Source: Streptomyces candidus (GTDB lineage Bacteria > Actinomycetota > Actinomycetes > Streptomycetales > Streptomycetaceae). Taken from it: a stretch of DNA of 64,000 nucleotides. Made by a program: the position numbers and the translations under genes. Location: positions 124,001-188,000 of the forward strand of contig NZ_JACHEM010000006.1 of NCBI RefSeq assembly GCF_014207445.1, read 5' to 3'. Position 1 is the first letter of the stretch. Each line of letters begins with the position of its first letter. The notes under the pieces are model-generated. The model saw only the letters and a list, made by a program, of their open reading frames with translations. It was not told the origin of the DNA and did not search any database. Shown piece after piece: positions 1-11,836 of the stretch.

Positions 1-5
1 GTGGT

Positions 6-701
6 TCACATTCCTCGTCGAGGGGCGGGCGCGGCGCCCAGGTCCCGCAGGTACGGGTTGGTCGCGCGCTCCTGGCCGATGGTGGTCTGGGGGCCGTGCC
101 CGGACAGCACCACGGTCGAGTCCTCCAGCGGCAGGCACACACGGGCCAGCGAGGCGAGGAGTTCGTCGTGGGAGCCACCGGGGAAGTCGGTGCGTCCGAC
201 GGAGCCGGCGAACAGCAGGTCGCCCGAGAAGAGGATCTGCGGAATGTCCGCGGCCTCGGGCAGCCTGAAGGTCACCGACCCCCTGGTATGGCCGGGCGCG
301 TGCGACACGGTGAGGTCCAGACCGGCGAGTTGCAGCTCCGCCCCGTCGTGCAGCTCCTTGAGGTCGTCCGGTTCGCCCACCGTCAGCTCGCCCATGAGCT
401 GTGCGCCCAGGGAACGGCCGAGGGCCTTCTCCGGGTCGCTGAGCATGAAGCGGTCCTCGGGGTGGATCCACGCGGGTACGTCCTTGGCCCCGCAGACGGG
501 TACGACGGAGGCCACGTGGTCGATGTGTCCGTGGGTGAGCACGACGGCGACGGGCTTCAGCCGATGCTTCTTCAGCGTTTCCTCGACACCCTGGGTGGCC
601 TCGTGGCCCGGGTCGATGATCACGCACTCCTCGCCTGCGGCGGGGGCGACCAGGTAGCAGTTGGTCCCCCAGGCTCCGGCGGGGAACCCGGCAATAAGCA
701 C
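6..701 (-). CDS. MBL-fold metallo-hydrolase (glyoxalase II-like)
   Basis: A 231-residue single-domain protein of the metallo-beta-lactamase fold, probably a cytoplasmic thioester hydrolase of the glyoxalase II group. The metal-binding signature HGHIDH lies at about residues 57-62, with a second-sphere GHT near 138 and a conserved Asp in FSGD near 161, so both metal sites look intact. The GTG start was chosen because GAGGA sits 5 bases upstream; the frame stays open further upstream but without a better ribosome site. It diverges from the cyclophilin gene, with a palindrome in the shared intergenic region. The family is known; the substrate is not deducible. Confidence 0.88.
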   Translation of the reverse strand: MLIAGFPAGAWGTNCYLVAPAAGEECVIIDPGHEATQGVEETLKKHRLKPVAVVLTHGHIDHVASVVPVCGAKDVPAWIHPEDRFMLSDPEKALGRSLGAQLMGELTVGEPDDLKELHDGAELQLAGLDLTVSHAPGHTRGSVTFRLPEAADIPQILFSGDLLFAGSVGRTDFPGGSHDELLASLARVCLPLEDSTVVLSGHGPQTTIGQERATNPYLRDLGAAPAPRRGM

Positions 702-746
702 GATGGTCCTCGGTGTGTGTCGTCCGTCAGCGGCTTGTCGCAGCGC

Positions 747-770
747 TTTGCATTGCGCCTGCAATGGAAA
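747..770. promoter_or_regulatory. Near-perfect palindrome between divergent genes
   Basis: A 24-bp dyad with core arms CATTGC and GCAATG around a 4-base centre (GCCT), extended on both sides by TTT/AAA with a single unpaired position. It lies between the divergent MBL hydrolase and cyclophilin genes. AT-rich ends are unusual in this genome, and the spacing looks like a protein-binding operator rather than a terminator. No regulator can be named. Confidence 0.4.
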
Positions 771-882
771 GAGAGCCTACCGGCGCTCTTCGTTCCACAG
801 CGAACCCATATACGGTACGGCTAGCTCGGGCCCGGCCGGACGGGCGTCCGGCAGCAGTCGACACGTACGAGGAGAAGACCCG

Positions 883-1689
883 GTGGTCAACAACGATCAG
901 CGGCGGCGCCAGCTCGCCAGGGAAAAGTTCGAGCGTCAGCAGCAGCGGCGTGCCGAGCGGCAGCGCAGGAACCGGCGGCGCACCGCGGTAATCGGCGCGG
1001 CCCTTGCCGTTGTCGTCGCAGGTACCGCGAGCGCCTGCGCGACGGGGCTCTTCGAGTCCAAGAACGGCGAGGACGGCAAGGTCGTCGACGCGGCCCCCGG
1101 CGCTCCGTCGAAGAAGGCCGACCCGTGCAAGGCGCCCGCGCCGGGGCAGCCGGCAAAGCTGTCCTTCGACAAGGAGCCGCCGCTCACTGTCGACAAGTCG
1201 GCGAAGTACGCGATGAAGCTGCGGACCACGTGTGGCGACATCGATCTGCAGCTGGACGCGCAGAAGGCCCCGCGCACGGTCAACTCCTTCCACTTCCTGG
1301 CGGGCAAGGGGTACTTCGACCACACCAAGTGCCACCGGCTCACCACGCAGGGCATCCACGTCCTGCAGTGCGGCGACCCGACGGCGGCCGGAAGCGGCAC
1401 TCCCGGGTACAAGCTCCCCGACGAGAACCTCAAGGACCCGAAGGTGGCGGGCGGCACGTACCCGGCGGGCACGGTGGCGATGGCCAACGCGGGCCCGGGG
1501 ACCGGCGGCAGCCAGTTCTTCCTGGTCTACAAGGACAGCCCGCTGCCGCCCAACTACACGCCGTTCGGCACCATCACGGGCGGCCAGGACGTACTGGAGA
1601 AGATCGCCGGTGCGGGTGAGTCGAGCGGGCAGGGCGACGGGGCGCCGAACGCCACCGTGGTCATCGACAAGGCGACCGTCACCAAGTAA
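883..1689 (+). CDS. Membrane-anchored cyclophilin-type peptidyl-prolyl isomerase
   Basis: A 268-residue protein. A strongly basic N-terminus of about 33 residues precedes one hydrophobic segment (about 34-52) that ends in a Cys (ASAC). This suggests a single-pass anchor, or possibly a lipoprotein, with the enzyme outside the membrane. A Pro/Lys-rich linker leads to a cyclophilin domain (about 100-268) that catalyses cis-trans isomerisation of Xaa-Pro bonds. The catalytic-loop arginine is visible in CHRL, and SQFFLVY corresponds to the substrate-binding strand. The GTG start lies 8 bases after a GAGGAG ribosome site. It precedes a DUF349 gene in the same direction. Confidence 0.88.
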   Translation: MVNNDQRRRQLAREKFERQQQRRAERQRRNRRRTAVIGAALAVVVAGTASACATGLFESKNGEDGKVVDAAPGAPSKKADPCKAPAPGQPAKLSFDKEPPLTVDKSAKYAMKLRTTCGDIDLQLDAQKAPRTVNSFHFLAGKGYFDHTKCHRLTTQGIHVLQCGDPTAAGSGTPGYKLPDENLKDPKVAGGTYPAGTVAMANAGPGTGGSQFFLVYKDSPLPPNYTPFGTITGGQDVLEKIAGAGESSGQGDGAPNATVVIDKATVTK

Positions 1690-1849
1690 ACCGGGAAGTG
1701 CGGGATGCGGACAGCCGCCCCGCACGTCGCCTATGTTGGCGGTGTGCAGGGCGTCTTCCGCCCCGCGATCAGACTGTGGACGTTGAAAAACGTGTGGACG
1801 ATGCCCCGGGGGTCACGACCTCTTGCGGACATCATGTGGAGGAGGCGCT

Positions 1850-3079
1850 GTGAGCAGCGACCCGTGGGGCCGCGTCGATGAGACGGGCACCGTGTACGTG
1901 CGTACGGCCGAGGGCGAGAAGGTCGTCGGTTCCTGGCAGGCGGGCTCTCCCGAGGAGGCCCTGGCCTACTTCGAGCGCAAGTACGAGGGCCTGGTGGTCG
2001 AGATCGGCCTCCTCGAAAAGCGGGTGAAGACCACCGATCTGTCGGCCAAGGACGCGCAGACCGCGATCGAGCACCTGCGGACCCAGGTGGACGAGCACCA
2101 CGCGGTGGGTGACCTCGACGCACTGGGCAAGCGTCTCGACGCCCTGGTGACGACGGTCGACAAGCGCCGCGAGGAGCGCAAGGCGGAGAAGGCCAAGCAG
2201 GCCGACGAGGCGAAGGCGGCCAAGGAGAAGCTGGTCGCCGAGGCCGAGGAGCTGGCGCAGAGCGACCAGTGGCGCTCGGCCGGCGAGCGGCTGCGGGCGC
2301 TGGTGGACACCTGGAAGGGTCTCCCCCGCCTCGACCGCAAGGCCGACGACGAGCTGTGGCACCGGTTCTCGCACGCCCGCTCGGCGTTCTCCAAGCGCCG
2401 CAAGGCGCACTTCGCGTCGCTGGACGCGCAGCGCGAGGAGGCCCGCAAGGCCAAGGAGAAGCTGGTCGCGGAGGCCGAGTCGCTGTCGAAGTCGACCGAC
2501 TGGGGCGGCACGGCGGCGCGCTACCGCGAGCTGATGACGGAGTGGAAGGCCGCGGGCCGCGCGCAGCGCGAGTTCGAGGACGACCTGTGGAACCGCTTCC
2601 GCGGCGCCCAGGACGTCTTCTTCGCGGCGCGGGGCGAGACCTTCGCCGAGCGGGACGCGGAGCAGGGCGAGAACCTCAAGCTGAAGGAGGAACTCGCCGC
2701 CGAGGCCGAGAAGCTGGTGCCGGTCAAGGACCTCAGGAGCGCGCGCGCCGCGTTCCGGTCGCTCAACGAGCGCTGGGAGGCCGTCGGTCACGTGCCCCGG
2801 GACGCGCGTCCCAAGGTCGAGGGCCGGATGCAGGCCGTCGAGCGGGCGATCCAGGAGGCCGAGGAGGCCGAGTGGCGGCGCAGCAACCCGGAGGCGCGGG
2901 CCCGAGCCGCGGGTCTGACGGGCCAGCTCCAGGACGCCGTCGAGAAGCTCGGCAAGCAGATCGACGCGGCACGCGCGGCGGGCAACAACGCCAAGGCCGA
3001 CAAGCTGGCGCGTGAGCTGGAGGGCCGTCAGGCGCTGCTCGACCAGGCGATGAAGGGCCTGGAGGAGTTCGGGGGCTGA
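1850..3079 (+). CDS. DUF349 repeat protein
   Basis: A 409-residue, highly charged, helix-rich protein with three DUF349 repeats at roughly residues 135-190, 210-265 and 285-345. Each repeat shows the pattern W..T...Y/L..L...WK..G...R..D..LW.RF. A short beta-rich N-terminus (GRVDETGTVYVRT) precedes a Lys/Glu/Ala coiled-coil stretch near 100-135. The GTG start is preceded by GGAGGAG. The biochemical role of DUF349 is not established. Upstream lies a small dyad, ACGTT/AACGT (1780-1793), flanked by two copies of GTGGAC. The gene converges on the (p)ppGpp synthetase gene and they share a strong bidirectional hairpin. Confidence 0.85.
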   Translation: MSSDPWGRVDETGTVYVRTAEGEKVVGSWQAGSPEEALAYFERKYEGLVVEIGLLEKRVKTTDLSAKDAQTAIEHLRTQVDEHHAVGDLDALGKRLDALVTTVDKRREERKAEKAKQADEAKAAKEKLVAEAEELAQSDQWRSAGERLRALVDTWKGLPRLDRKADDELWHRFSHARSAFSKRRKAHFASLDAQREEARKAKEKLVAEAESLSKSTDWGGTAARYRELMTEWKAAGRAQREFEDDLWNRFRGAQDVFFAARGETFAERDAEQGENLKLKEELAAEAEKLVPVKDLRSARAAFRSLNERWEAVGHVPRDARPKVEGRMQAVERAIQEAEEAEWRRSNPEARARAAGLTGQLQDAVEKLGKQIDAARAAGNNAKADKLARELEGRQALLDQAMKGLEEFGG

Positions 3080-3116
3080 GACAGGCCGCCACGGCCGTCG
3101 GCGGCCGGTGCGTACC

Positions 3117-3151
3117 AACGGGGCCCCGGACGTGAAGTCCGGGGCCCCGTT
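3117..3151. terminator. Bidirectional hairpin terminator
   Basis: A perfect 14-bp inverted repeat (AACGGGGCCCCGGA and its complement) around a 7-base loop. It lies between the converging DUF349 and relA genes. The A/T at the stem ends gives a short U-run in both directions, so it can terminate either transcript. Confidence 0.85.
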
Positions 3152-3201
3152 CGCGTGCGGGCGTGACGCCTGCGTGTGGGCGTGACGGCTCCGGTCCGGC
3201 G

Positions 3202-5682
<2,481 letters not shown>

Positions 5683-5768
5683 GAGCGCTCCTCGTACGGG
5701 TCCGGAAAGCCCATGGTATCGAGCCTTGGCCCCACGTTCTCCCTGGGAGAGAAGTCGATACGTGGGAA

Positions 5769-5801
5769 AGGCGGGCCCCGGGGTGTTCCCGGGACCCGCC
5801 T
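5769..5801 (-). terminator. Hairpin terminator after apt
   Basis: A 14-bp stem with one mismatch (AGGCGGGCCCCGGG pairing with CCCGGGACCCGCCT) around a 5-base loop. It lies between the end of apt and the start of relA, where it can stop or reduce readthrough from the yajC-secDF-apt transcript. Confidence 0.7.
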
Positions 5802-5871
5802 CGTGCCGGTGTTCCGTGCCTGGTCCGACGGTGCGCGGCGGATGGGCCGGGCTGTCGGTTCGGGGCCACGG

Positions 5872-6420
5872 TCAGACGGTGATCAGGGCCTCCAGCGGAG
5901 CGCCCGCGAGCGACGGCTGCAGCTTGGCACGGCCGTCCAGGAAGCCGAGCTCCATGAGGACCGCGACGCCCGCGACCTCGGCGCCGGCCCGCCGGATCAG
6001 CTCCAGGGAGGCTTCCGCCGTGCCGCCGGTGGCGAGGACGTCGTCAATGACCATGACGCGGTCTCCCGCGTTCAGGTCCTCGGCGTGCACCTCGATCTCG
6101 GCGGTGCCGTACTCCAGCTCGTACGCCTGCGAGAGCGTCGCGCCGGGGAGCTTGCCGGCCTTGCGGACCGGGATGAACCCGAGACCCGCGCGGATCGCGA
6201 CCGGGGCGGCCAGGATGAAGCCGCGCGCCTCCAGGCCGACGACCTTCGTGGCGCCGTGCTTCACGCACAGGTCCGCGAGGGCGTCGGTGAGGGCGCCGAA
6301 GGCCCGGGGGTCGGCCAGCAGGGGCGTGATGTCCTTGAAGACGACGCCCGGCTTCGGGTAGTCCCGCACGTCCCTGATGCGGCTGAGCAGCAGCTCACGG
6401 GTGGTGTCCACGGTGGTCAT
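5872..6420 (-). CDS. apt: Adenine phosphoribosyltransferase
   Basis: A 182-residue type I phosphoribosyltransferase that converts adenine and PRPP to AMP. The PRPP-binding loop VMVIDDVLATGGTA is at 122-135, and the conserved GLEARGF segment lies near 62-68. The ATG overlaps the secF stop as ATGA, so translation is probably coupled. The secD-secF-apt-relA order is a conserved actinobacterial arrangement that links purine salvage with alarmone metabolism. Confidence 0.95.
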   Translation of the reverse strand: MTTVDTTRELLLSRIRDVRDYPKPGVVFKDITPLLADPRAFGALTDALADLCVKHGATKVVGLEARGFILAAPVAIRAGLGFIPVRKAGKLPGATLSQAYELEYGTAEIEVHAEDLNAGDRVMVIDDVLATGGTAEASLELIRRAGAEVAGVAVLMELGFLDGRAKLQPSLAGAPLEALITV

Positions 6421-7499
6421 CGGCGCTTCCCCTGGGTCGGGCGGCCACGGCCGGGGCGCTGGCCGACGACTCCGGCGGCCGCCGGCACGGCGTCCTGCGG
6501 GTCGTCGGAACCGTCGCCCGACTCACTCTTGGCCTCGGCAGCCCGCTTGGCGAGAATGCGCTTCTTCAGGGCCTTCATCTGCGGTTCGCGCTCCTTCAGG
6601 TCGGCGACCAGCGGAGTGGCGATGAAGATCGAGGAGTACGCACCGGCCGCGAGGCCGACGAACAGCGACAGCGAGATGTCGTTGAGCATGCCCGCGCCGA
6701 GCACGCCGCCGCCGATGAACAGCAGACCGGCGACCGGCAGCAGGGCGACGACGGTGGTGTTGATGGAGCGCACCAGCGTCGCGTTGAGGCTTCGGTTGGC
6801 GATCTCGCTGTAGGTGTAGCGGGACTGCTTGGTGATGTCCTTGCCGCCCTCCTTGAGACCGTCGAAGACGACGACGGTGTCGTAGAGGGAGTAGCCGAGG
6901 ATGGTCAGCAGACCGATCACGGTGCCCGGGGTGACCTCGAAGCCCACCAGGGCGTAGACGCCCACGGTGATCGTGAGGTCGTGGATGAGGGCGATGAGGG
7001 CGGCGACGGCCATCCGCCACTCGAAGGCGAGGGCCAGGTAGACCACCACCAGGACCATGAAGACCGCGAGGCCGGTCCATGCCTTGTTGGCGATCTGCGC
7101 ACCCCAGCTGGGGCCCACCAGCTCGGTGTTGATCTTGTCGGCGGGGACGTTCAGGTCCTCGGCGAGCTTCTTGGTGACCGGGGAGGCGGTGGAGGTGTCC
7201 AGCCCGCCGACCTGGATGCGCAGGGTGCCGTTGCCGAGCTTCTGGACGATCGCGTCGTGCCCGGAGGCCTCTTCCGCGTCCTCCTTCGCCTGCTGGACGG
7301 AGACCGAGGTGGGAGGCGTGGTGAAGAGGGCGCCGCCCTGGAACTCGATGCCCATGTTCAGGCCCTTGAACCCGAGGCCCGCGAGAGCGAGGACGGTGAT
7401 CAGGACGGAGATTCCGTACCAGATCATCCGGTTCTTGACGAAGTCGTAGCCGACCTCGCCGCGGTAGAGCTTGGCGCCGATGTTGCCGAGTCGCGACAT
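6417..7499 (-). CDS. secF: Protein translocase subunit SecF
   Basis: A 360-residue integral membrane protein that works with SecD and YajC to pull proteins through the SecYEG channel using proton motive force. One N-terminal transmembrane segment (WYGISVLITVLALAGLGF) is followed by the conserved GIEFQGG motif, a periplasmic domain and five C-terminal segments. The C-terminal 60 residues are charged and cytoplasmic. The start codon follows the secD stop by one base, and the stop overlaps apt. Confidence 0.96.
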   Translation of the reverse strand: MSRLGNIGAKLYRGEVGYDFVKNRMIWYGISVLITVLALAGLGFKGLNMGIEFQGGALFTTPPTSVSVQQAKEDAEEASGHDAIVQKLGNGTLRIQVGGLDTSTASPVTKKLAEDLNVPADKINTELVGPSWGAQIANKAWTGLAVFMVLVVVYLALAFEWRMAVAALIALIHDLTITVGVYALVGFEVTPGTVIGLLTILGYSLYDTVVVFDGLKEGGKDITKQSRYTYSEIANRSLNATLVRSINTTVVALLPVAGLLFIGGGVLGAGMLNDISLSLFVGLAAGAYSSIFIATPLVADLKEREPQMKALKKRILAKRAAEAKSESGDGSDDPQDAVPAAAGVVGQRPGRGRPTQGKRR

Positions 7500-7500
7500 C

Positions 7501-9273
7501 TCACGCCTCCTTGGGTTCGGTCGGAGTGGACACGCGGCGGGTGCGGCGCAGCGGGGGCTGCACGCCCAGCCGCTTCGGGTCGAGGCCGGACCACTTGTGG
7601 CCGTTGCCGAAGAACTTCGTCTTCGAGGCGAGCAGCGTCATCAGGGGCTTGGTGAAGAGGAACACCACGACGACGTCGAGCAGCGTGGTGAGGCCGAGCG
7701 TGAACGCGAAGCCCTGCACCTTGCCGACGGTCACGATGTACAGCACGACGGCGGAGAGCAGCGACACGAAGTCCGACACCAGGATGGTGCGCCGGGCACG
7801 CGGCCAGGCACGTTCCACGGCGGGCCGCAGCGTGCGTCCCTCGCGGATCTCGTCCCGGATCCGTTCGAAGTACACGATGAACGAGTCGGCTGTGATGCCG
7901 ATGGCGACGATGGCACCGCAGACCGCGGGCAGGTTCAGCGCGAAGCCGATGGCCGGGCCGAGCAACGCCATGATCGTGTACGTCATGATGCCGGACACCA
8001 GGAGGCTCAGCAGCGCGACGAACGAGAGTCCGCGGTAGTAGACCACCAGGTAGATCACGACGAGTACGAGGCCGATCGCGCCCGCGATGAGACCGGCTTC
8101 GAGCTGGTCGCTGCCGAGCGCGGGGGTGACCGTGGTGACGGTCTCCTCCTTGAACGTCAGCGGCAGCGAGCCGTAGGACAGGATGTTGCCGAGCTCCTGC
8201 GCGGACTCCTGGTTGAAGCTGCCGGTGATCTCGGCGTTGCCGCTGAGGACGGAGCTGACCGAGGGCGCGGAGACGACGTTGCCGTCGAGGACGATGCCGA
8301 ACTGGTTCATCGGCGACTGCTGCTTCATCAGCTTGGCGGTCGTCTTGGCGAACTTGTCGGAGCCGGCCTTGGTGAACTCCATGTCGACCTTCCACAGCGC
8401 GCGCTGGGTGTCGAACGTTCCACTGGCCTTCTTGACGTCGGTGCCTTCGAGCTCGGCCGGGCCGAGGATGTACTTGTCCCAGCTCTTGCCGTCCGGGGAC
8501 TGGCCGCAGCCGATCGTGGTCTCGCTGGGCTTGAAGCCGTCGCCGGCCTTCTCACGCTGCTTGGGGTCGTTGCAGTCGAGGGCGGCGAACGCCTTCTCCA
8601 GCTTGGCGGTGGCCGGGTCCTGTGCGGGCGGCGGCGTCTTCTGCGGGTCCGGGGTGCCGCTCGTGCCGCCCGTCGGGTTCGGGGTCGGCGTCGGGGCCTT
8701 CAGCGCGTCGGTGACGGCGCGGCCCTGCGAGGTGGCGGTCGACGTCGGAGGGGCCGTCGGGGACGCGGTTCCCTTGTCCTTCGGGTCCTTGGCCGCGGGC
8801 TGGTCTTTGCCCGTGGCGGACGGGTTCGGCGCGGGCGTCTTGCCCGGGTCGGGCAGCGGTGCCCCCTGCGTCACCGCCAGGACGGGCCGGAAGTAGAGCT
8901 TGGCGGTGGTACCGACCTGGTCACGGGCCTGCTGGGAGTTCGTGCCCTTGGGGATGTTGACAATGATGTTGTCGTTGCCCTGGGTCTGAACCTCGGACTC
9001 GGAGACGCCCATGCCGTTGACACGGCGCTCCATGATGCCGACCGCGGTGTCCATGTTGGTCTTGTTGATCGCGTTGGGCTGACCCGGCTCGTTCTGCGCC
9101 TTGAGCGTGATGCTCGTACCGCCGGCGAGGTCGATGCCCAGGCGCGGGGTGGTGTGCCCCGACGCGAACATCCCGCCCACGAGGGCGAGGATGACGATGG
9201 TCATCAGGGCCAGGGCGCGCCCTGGCCTGCCCGGGGCCCCCGGGGCCTTGCGGCCCTTCTTCGGTGCTGCCAC
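7501..9273 (-). CDS. secD: Protein translocase subunit SecD
   Basis: A 590-residue membrane partner of SecF. After a basic N-terminus comes one transmembrane segment (about 22-41), then LGIDLAGGTSITL, the conserved start of the first periplasmic domain. The large outer domain contains an insertion of about 110 residues rich in Pro, Thr, Ala and Gly, likely flexible. Six membrane segments end the protein. The GTG start (VAAPKKGRK) was preferred over an upstream ATG because the extra residues lack a ribosome site and resemble no SecD. It lies 145 bases after yajC. Confidence 0.94.
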   Translation of the reverse strand: MAAPKKGRKAPGAPGRPGRALALMTIVILALVGGMFASGHTTPRLGIDLAGGTSITLKAQNEPGQPNAINKTNMDTAVGIMERRVNGMGVSESEVQTQGNDNIIVNIPKGTNSQQARDQVGTTAKLYFRPVLAVTQGAPLPDPGKTPAPNPSATGKDQPAAKDPKDKGTASPTAPPTSTATSQGRAVTDALKAPTPTPNPTGGTSGTPDPQKTPPPAQDPATAKLEKAFAALDCNDPKQREKAGDGFKPSETTIGCGQSPDGKSWDKYILGPAELEGTDVKKASGTFDTQRALWKVDMEFTKAGSDKFAKTTAKLMKQQSPMNQFGIVLDGNVVSAPSVSSVLSGNAEITGSFNQESAQELGNILSYGSLPLTFKEETVTTVTPALGSDQLEAGLIAGAIGLVLVVIYLVVYYRGLSFVALLSLLVSGIMTYTIMALLGPAIGFALNLPAVCGAIVAIGITADSFIVYFERIRDEIREGRTLRPAVERAWPRARRTILVSDFVSLLSAVVLYIVTVGKVQGFAFTLGLTTLLDVVVVFLFTKPLMTLLASKTKFFGNGHKWSGLDPKRLGVQPPLRRTRRVSTPTEPKEA

Positions 9274-9418
9274 CTTCTCGTTTCTCCCTGTCCAACCGCA
9301 CGCGCGGGATGTGCGCCGATGCGGCCACGAAGTGTTGTGGGGGCCTGCCCCCGAGGACCTCGGCACGGTCCACGGACCACGGTGCGCCGGTGGGCGTCAC
9401 CGCGGACCGTGGCAGTGG

Positions 9419-9889
9419 CTACTTCGCGTCGCTCTCGCCGTCGGCCTTCTTGTCCTTCGGCGCTGCGTCGGCGTCGGTGGCCGGCTCGTCCGTCTCGGGC
9501 TTCTTGCCGAGGTCGATGCGGGCCACGTCCGGGTCGTCCGAACCGGTCAGCGACGAGGCGTCGTCCGGGACGACGGGGGCGTCGGAGTCCAGGTCACCGG
9601 CGATCTCCTCGCCGTGGACGATGCGGTTGTACTCCTCGTCGGAGAGGACCGCACCGATGGCGTTCTTCGCGTACACGGCGTGGACGCCGGGGGCGACCTC
9701 AAGAAGGACCGTGTCGTCGTGCACCTCCTTGACCGTGGCGTACATGCCGCCGATGGTGCGCACACCGGTGCCGGGCTGCATCTCGTTGCGCATCTGCGCA
9801 GCGGCCTGCTGCTTCTTCTTGGCGGACCGGGTCATCAGGAACATGGCCCCGATGAGCACGATGAAGGGGAGGAGGGTCACGATACTCAC
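9419..9889 (-). CDS. yajC: Preprotein translocase subunit YajC
   Basis: A 156-residue small membrane protein of the SecDF-YajC complex. One N-terminal membrane segment (IVTLLPFIVLIGAMFLM) is followed by a basic patch (RSAKKKQQ) and the conserved sequence GTGVRTIGGMYATV. An acidic tail of about 60 residues extends beyond the usual YajC length, as is common in Streptomyces. GTG was chosen as start because AAGGAAG lies about 10 bases upstream. First gene of the yajC-secD-secF-apt group. Confidence 0.92.
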   Translation of the reverse strand: MSIVTLLPFIVLIGAMFLMTRSAKKKQQAAAQMRNEMQPGTGVRTIGGMYATVKEVHDDTVLLEVAPGVHAVYAKNAIGAVLSDEEYNRIVHGEEIAGDLDSDAPVVPDDASSLTGSDDPDVARIDLGKKPETDEPATDADAAPKDKKADGESDAK

Positions 9890-9977
9890 GGGACGGAACT
9901 TCCTTCGCACGACCGCTCAGCAGCGGCCTCATATATACGGGGGCGGGTATGCCGGCCGGAGAGGTCGGCATCGGCGG

Positions 9978-10007
9978 AGTCTAAGCGAGTCCGCGTCAAT
10001 GGAACAA
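9978..10007 (-). promoter_or_regulatory. Candidate housekeeping promoter of yajC-secDF
   Basis: On the minus strand TTGTTC and TAGACT are separated by 18 bases, a good fit to the Streptomyces HrdB-type consensus (TTGACN/TANNNT). It lies about 90 bases upstream of the yajC start and downstream of ruvB. This suggests the secretion genes are not dependent on ruv transcription. Confidence 0.5.
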
Positions 10008-10055
10008 CGCCCAGCATCGCACCGTGGTTCCTGGCCCGGCGAGCTTCCCGCACCG

Positions 10056-11132
10056 TCACGTCCCGAACAGACCCGGTTGTCCGGCTTTCCCCGAACCCTG
10101 CTGCGGCGGTACGAGTCCCAGATGCGCCCACGCGGCGGGGGTGGCGACCCGGCCACGCGGTGTTCTGGCCAGCAGGCCCTCCCGTACGAGGAACGGTTCG
10201 GCGACCTCCTCGACGGTCTCCCGCTCCTCCCCCACGGCGACCGCGAGCGTCGACAGGCCGACCGGCCCGCCGCCGAAGAGCTTGAGGAGGGCGCCGAGCA
10301 CGGCCCGGTCGAGCCGGTCCAGTCCGCGCGGGTCCACCTCGTAGACCTTGAGGGCGGCGTTGGCGACGTCCTTGTCGATGATCCCGCCGTCGGTCTTGAC
10401 CTGGGCGTAGTCCCGGACCCGGCGCAGCAGCCGGTTGGCGATGCGGGGGGTGCCGCGGGAGCGTCCGGCGATCTCGGCTGCTCCGTCGGCGCCGATCTCG
10501 ACGTCCAGGAGGCGGGCCGAGCGGTGGATGACGCGCTCCAGTTCGGAGGGTTCGTAGAACTCCATGTGTCCGGTGAACCCGAAGCGGTCGCGCAGGGGCG
10601 GCGGCAGCAGCCCTGCCCTGGTGGTCGCGCCGACGAGGGTGAAGGGCGGCAGCTCCAGCGGGATGGCGGTGGCGCCGGGGCCCTTGCCGACGATGACGTC
10701 GACGCGGAAGTCCTCCATCGCCATGTAGAGCATCTCCTCCGCCGGACGGGACATCCGGTGGATCTCGTCGAGGAAGAGGACTTCACCCTCCTGGAGGGAC
10801 GAGAGGATCGCGGCGAGGTCACCGGCGTGCTGGATGGCCGGGCCGCTGGTGATGCGGATCGGGGCACCCATCTCCGCGGCGATGATCATGGAGAGGGTGG
10901 TCTTGCCGAGTCCCGGCGCACCGGAGAGCAGGACGTGGTCGGCGGTCGCACCGCGGGCGCGGGCCGCGCGCAGGACGAGGTCGAGCTGCTCGCGCACCTT
11001 CTCCTGGCCGACGAACTCCTCCAGGTCCTTGGGGCGCAGCGCGGCCTCGACGGCTTGGTCCTCGCCGTCGGCGGAGGAGTCCACCAGCCTCGGGTCGGCG
11101 GCGGTGTCGGGTCCGGTCTCGTCCCAGTTCAT
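10056..11132 (-). CDS. ruvB: Holliday junction branch-migration ATPase RuvB
   Basis: A 358-residue AAA+ motor that drives branch migration of Holliday junctions with RuvA. It has Walker [10 protein letters not shown], Walker B FLDEIHR, sensor 1 GATTRAG and a C-terminal winged-helix domain. Length is near the family norm with a short Gly/Gln-rich tail. It is the last gene of ruvC-ruvA-ruvB, 71 bases after ruvA. Confidence 0.97.
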   Translation of the reverse strand: MNWDETGPDTAADPRLVDSSADGEDQAVEAALRPKDLEEFVGQEKVREQLDLVLRAARARGATADHVLLSGAPGLGKTTLSMIIAAEMGAPIRITSGPAIQHAGDLAAILSSLQEGEVLFLDEIHRMSRPAEEMLYMAMEDFRVDVIVGKGPGATAIPLELPPFTLVGATTRAGLLPPPLRDRFGFTGHMEFYEPSELERVIHRSARLLDVEIGADGAAEIAGRSRGTPRIANRLLRRVRDYAQVKTDGGIIDKDVANAALKVYEVDPRGLDRLDRAVLGALLKLFGGGPVGLSTLAVAVGEERETVEEVAEPFLVREGLLARTPRGRVATPAAWAHLGLVPPQQGSGKAGQPGLFGT

Positions 11133-11203
11133 GTGCGGATCTCTCGGGTCGGCTGCGGTACGTCAGGAGGCCGGGTCGGCGGGGGCGGGTCAGCGGGGGC
11201 GGG

Positions 11204-11836
11204 TCAGCGGGTGCGGTTGAGGGTCTGGAGCGCGGCACGCAGCAGTTGCGGTACGGGCGGCTGGGTGCCGCCGGCCAGGGCGGCCTCGGCCTGCGGGGTG
11301 ACGGCCGCGACCGCTTCCTCCGCCTCGCGGGAGGCGTAGCCGAGTCCGATCAGTGCCGCGCTGAGCTGCTCGGTCCACGGGGCGGGGCCGGACGCGGTGC
11401 TGCGCCGGGTGCCGGCGAGACCGCCGGTGCCGAGCGGTTCACCGAGCCGGTCCTTCAGTTCGAGGAGGAGCTTCTGCGCCCCCTTCTTGCCGATGCCGGG
11501 GACGGCGGTGAGGGACTTCTCGTCCCCTGTGGACACCGCGAGGCGCAGCGCGTCGGGGCTGTGCACGGCGAGCATGGCCTGGGCGAGGCGGGGGCCGACG
11601 CCGCTCGCGGTCTGGAGCAGTTCGAAGACCTGGCGTTCGTCGTCGTCCGCGAACCCGTAGAGGGTGAGCGAGTCCTCCCGTACGACCAGGGAGGTGGCGA
11701 GCTTGGCGTCCTGGCCCATGCGGAGCGTGGAGAGCGTGTTCGGCGTGCACTGCACGGCCATGCCGATGCCGCCGACCTCGATGACGGCGGTGGTCGGGGC
11801 GAGTGCGGCCACCGGGCCGCTGACGAAGGCGATCAT
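11204..11836 (-). CDS. ruvA: Holliday junction-binding protein RuvA
   Basis: A 210-residue protein that forms the tetramer clamping the four-way junction and recruits RuvB. It shows the N-terminal OB-fold start [12 protein letters not shown], helix-hairpin-helix motifs ([13 protein letters not shown] and [13 protein letters not shown]) and the C-terminal domain III that contacts RuvB. The ATG overlaps the ruvC stop as ATGA, indicating coupled translation. Confidence 0.96.
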   Translation of the reverse strand: MIAFVSGPVAALAPTTAVIEVGGIGMAVQCTPNTLSTLRMGQDAKLATSLVVREDSLTLYGFADDDERQVFELLQTASGVGPRLAQAMLAVHSPDALRLAVSTGDEKSLTAVPGIGKKGAQKLLLELKDRLGEPLGTGGLAGTRRSTASGPAPWTEQLSAALIGLGYASREAEEAVAAVTPQAEAALAGGTQPPVPQLLRAALQTLNRTR

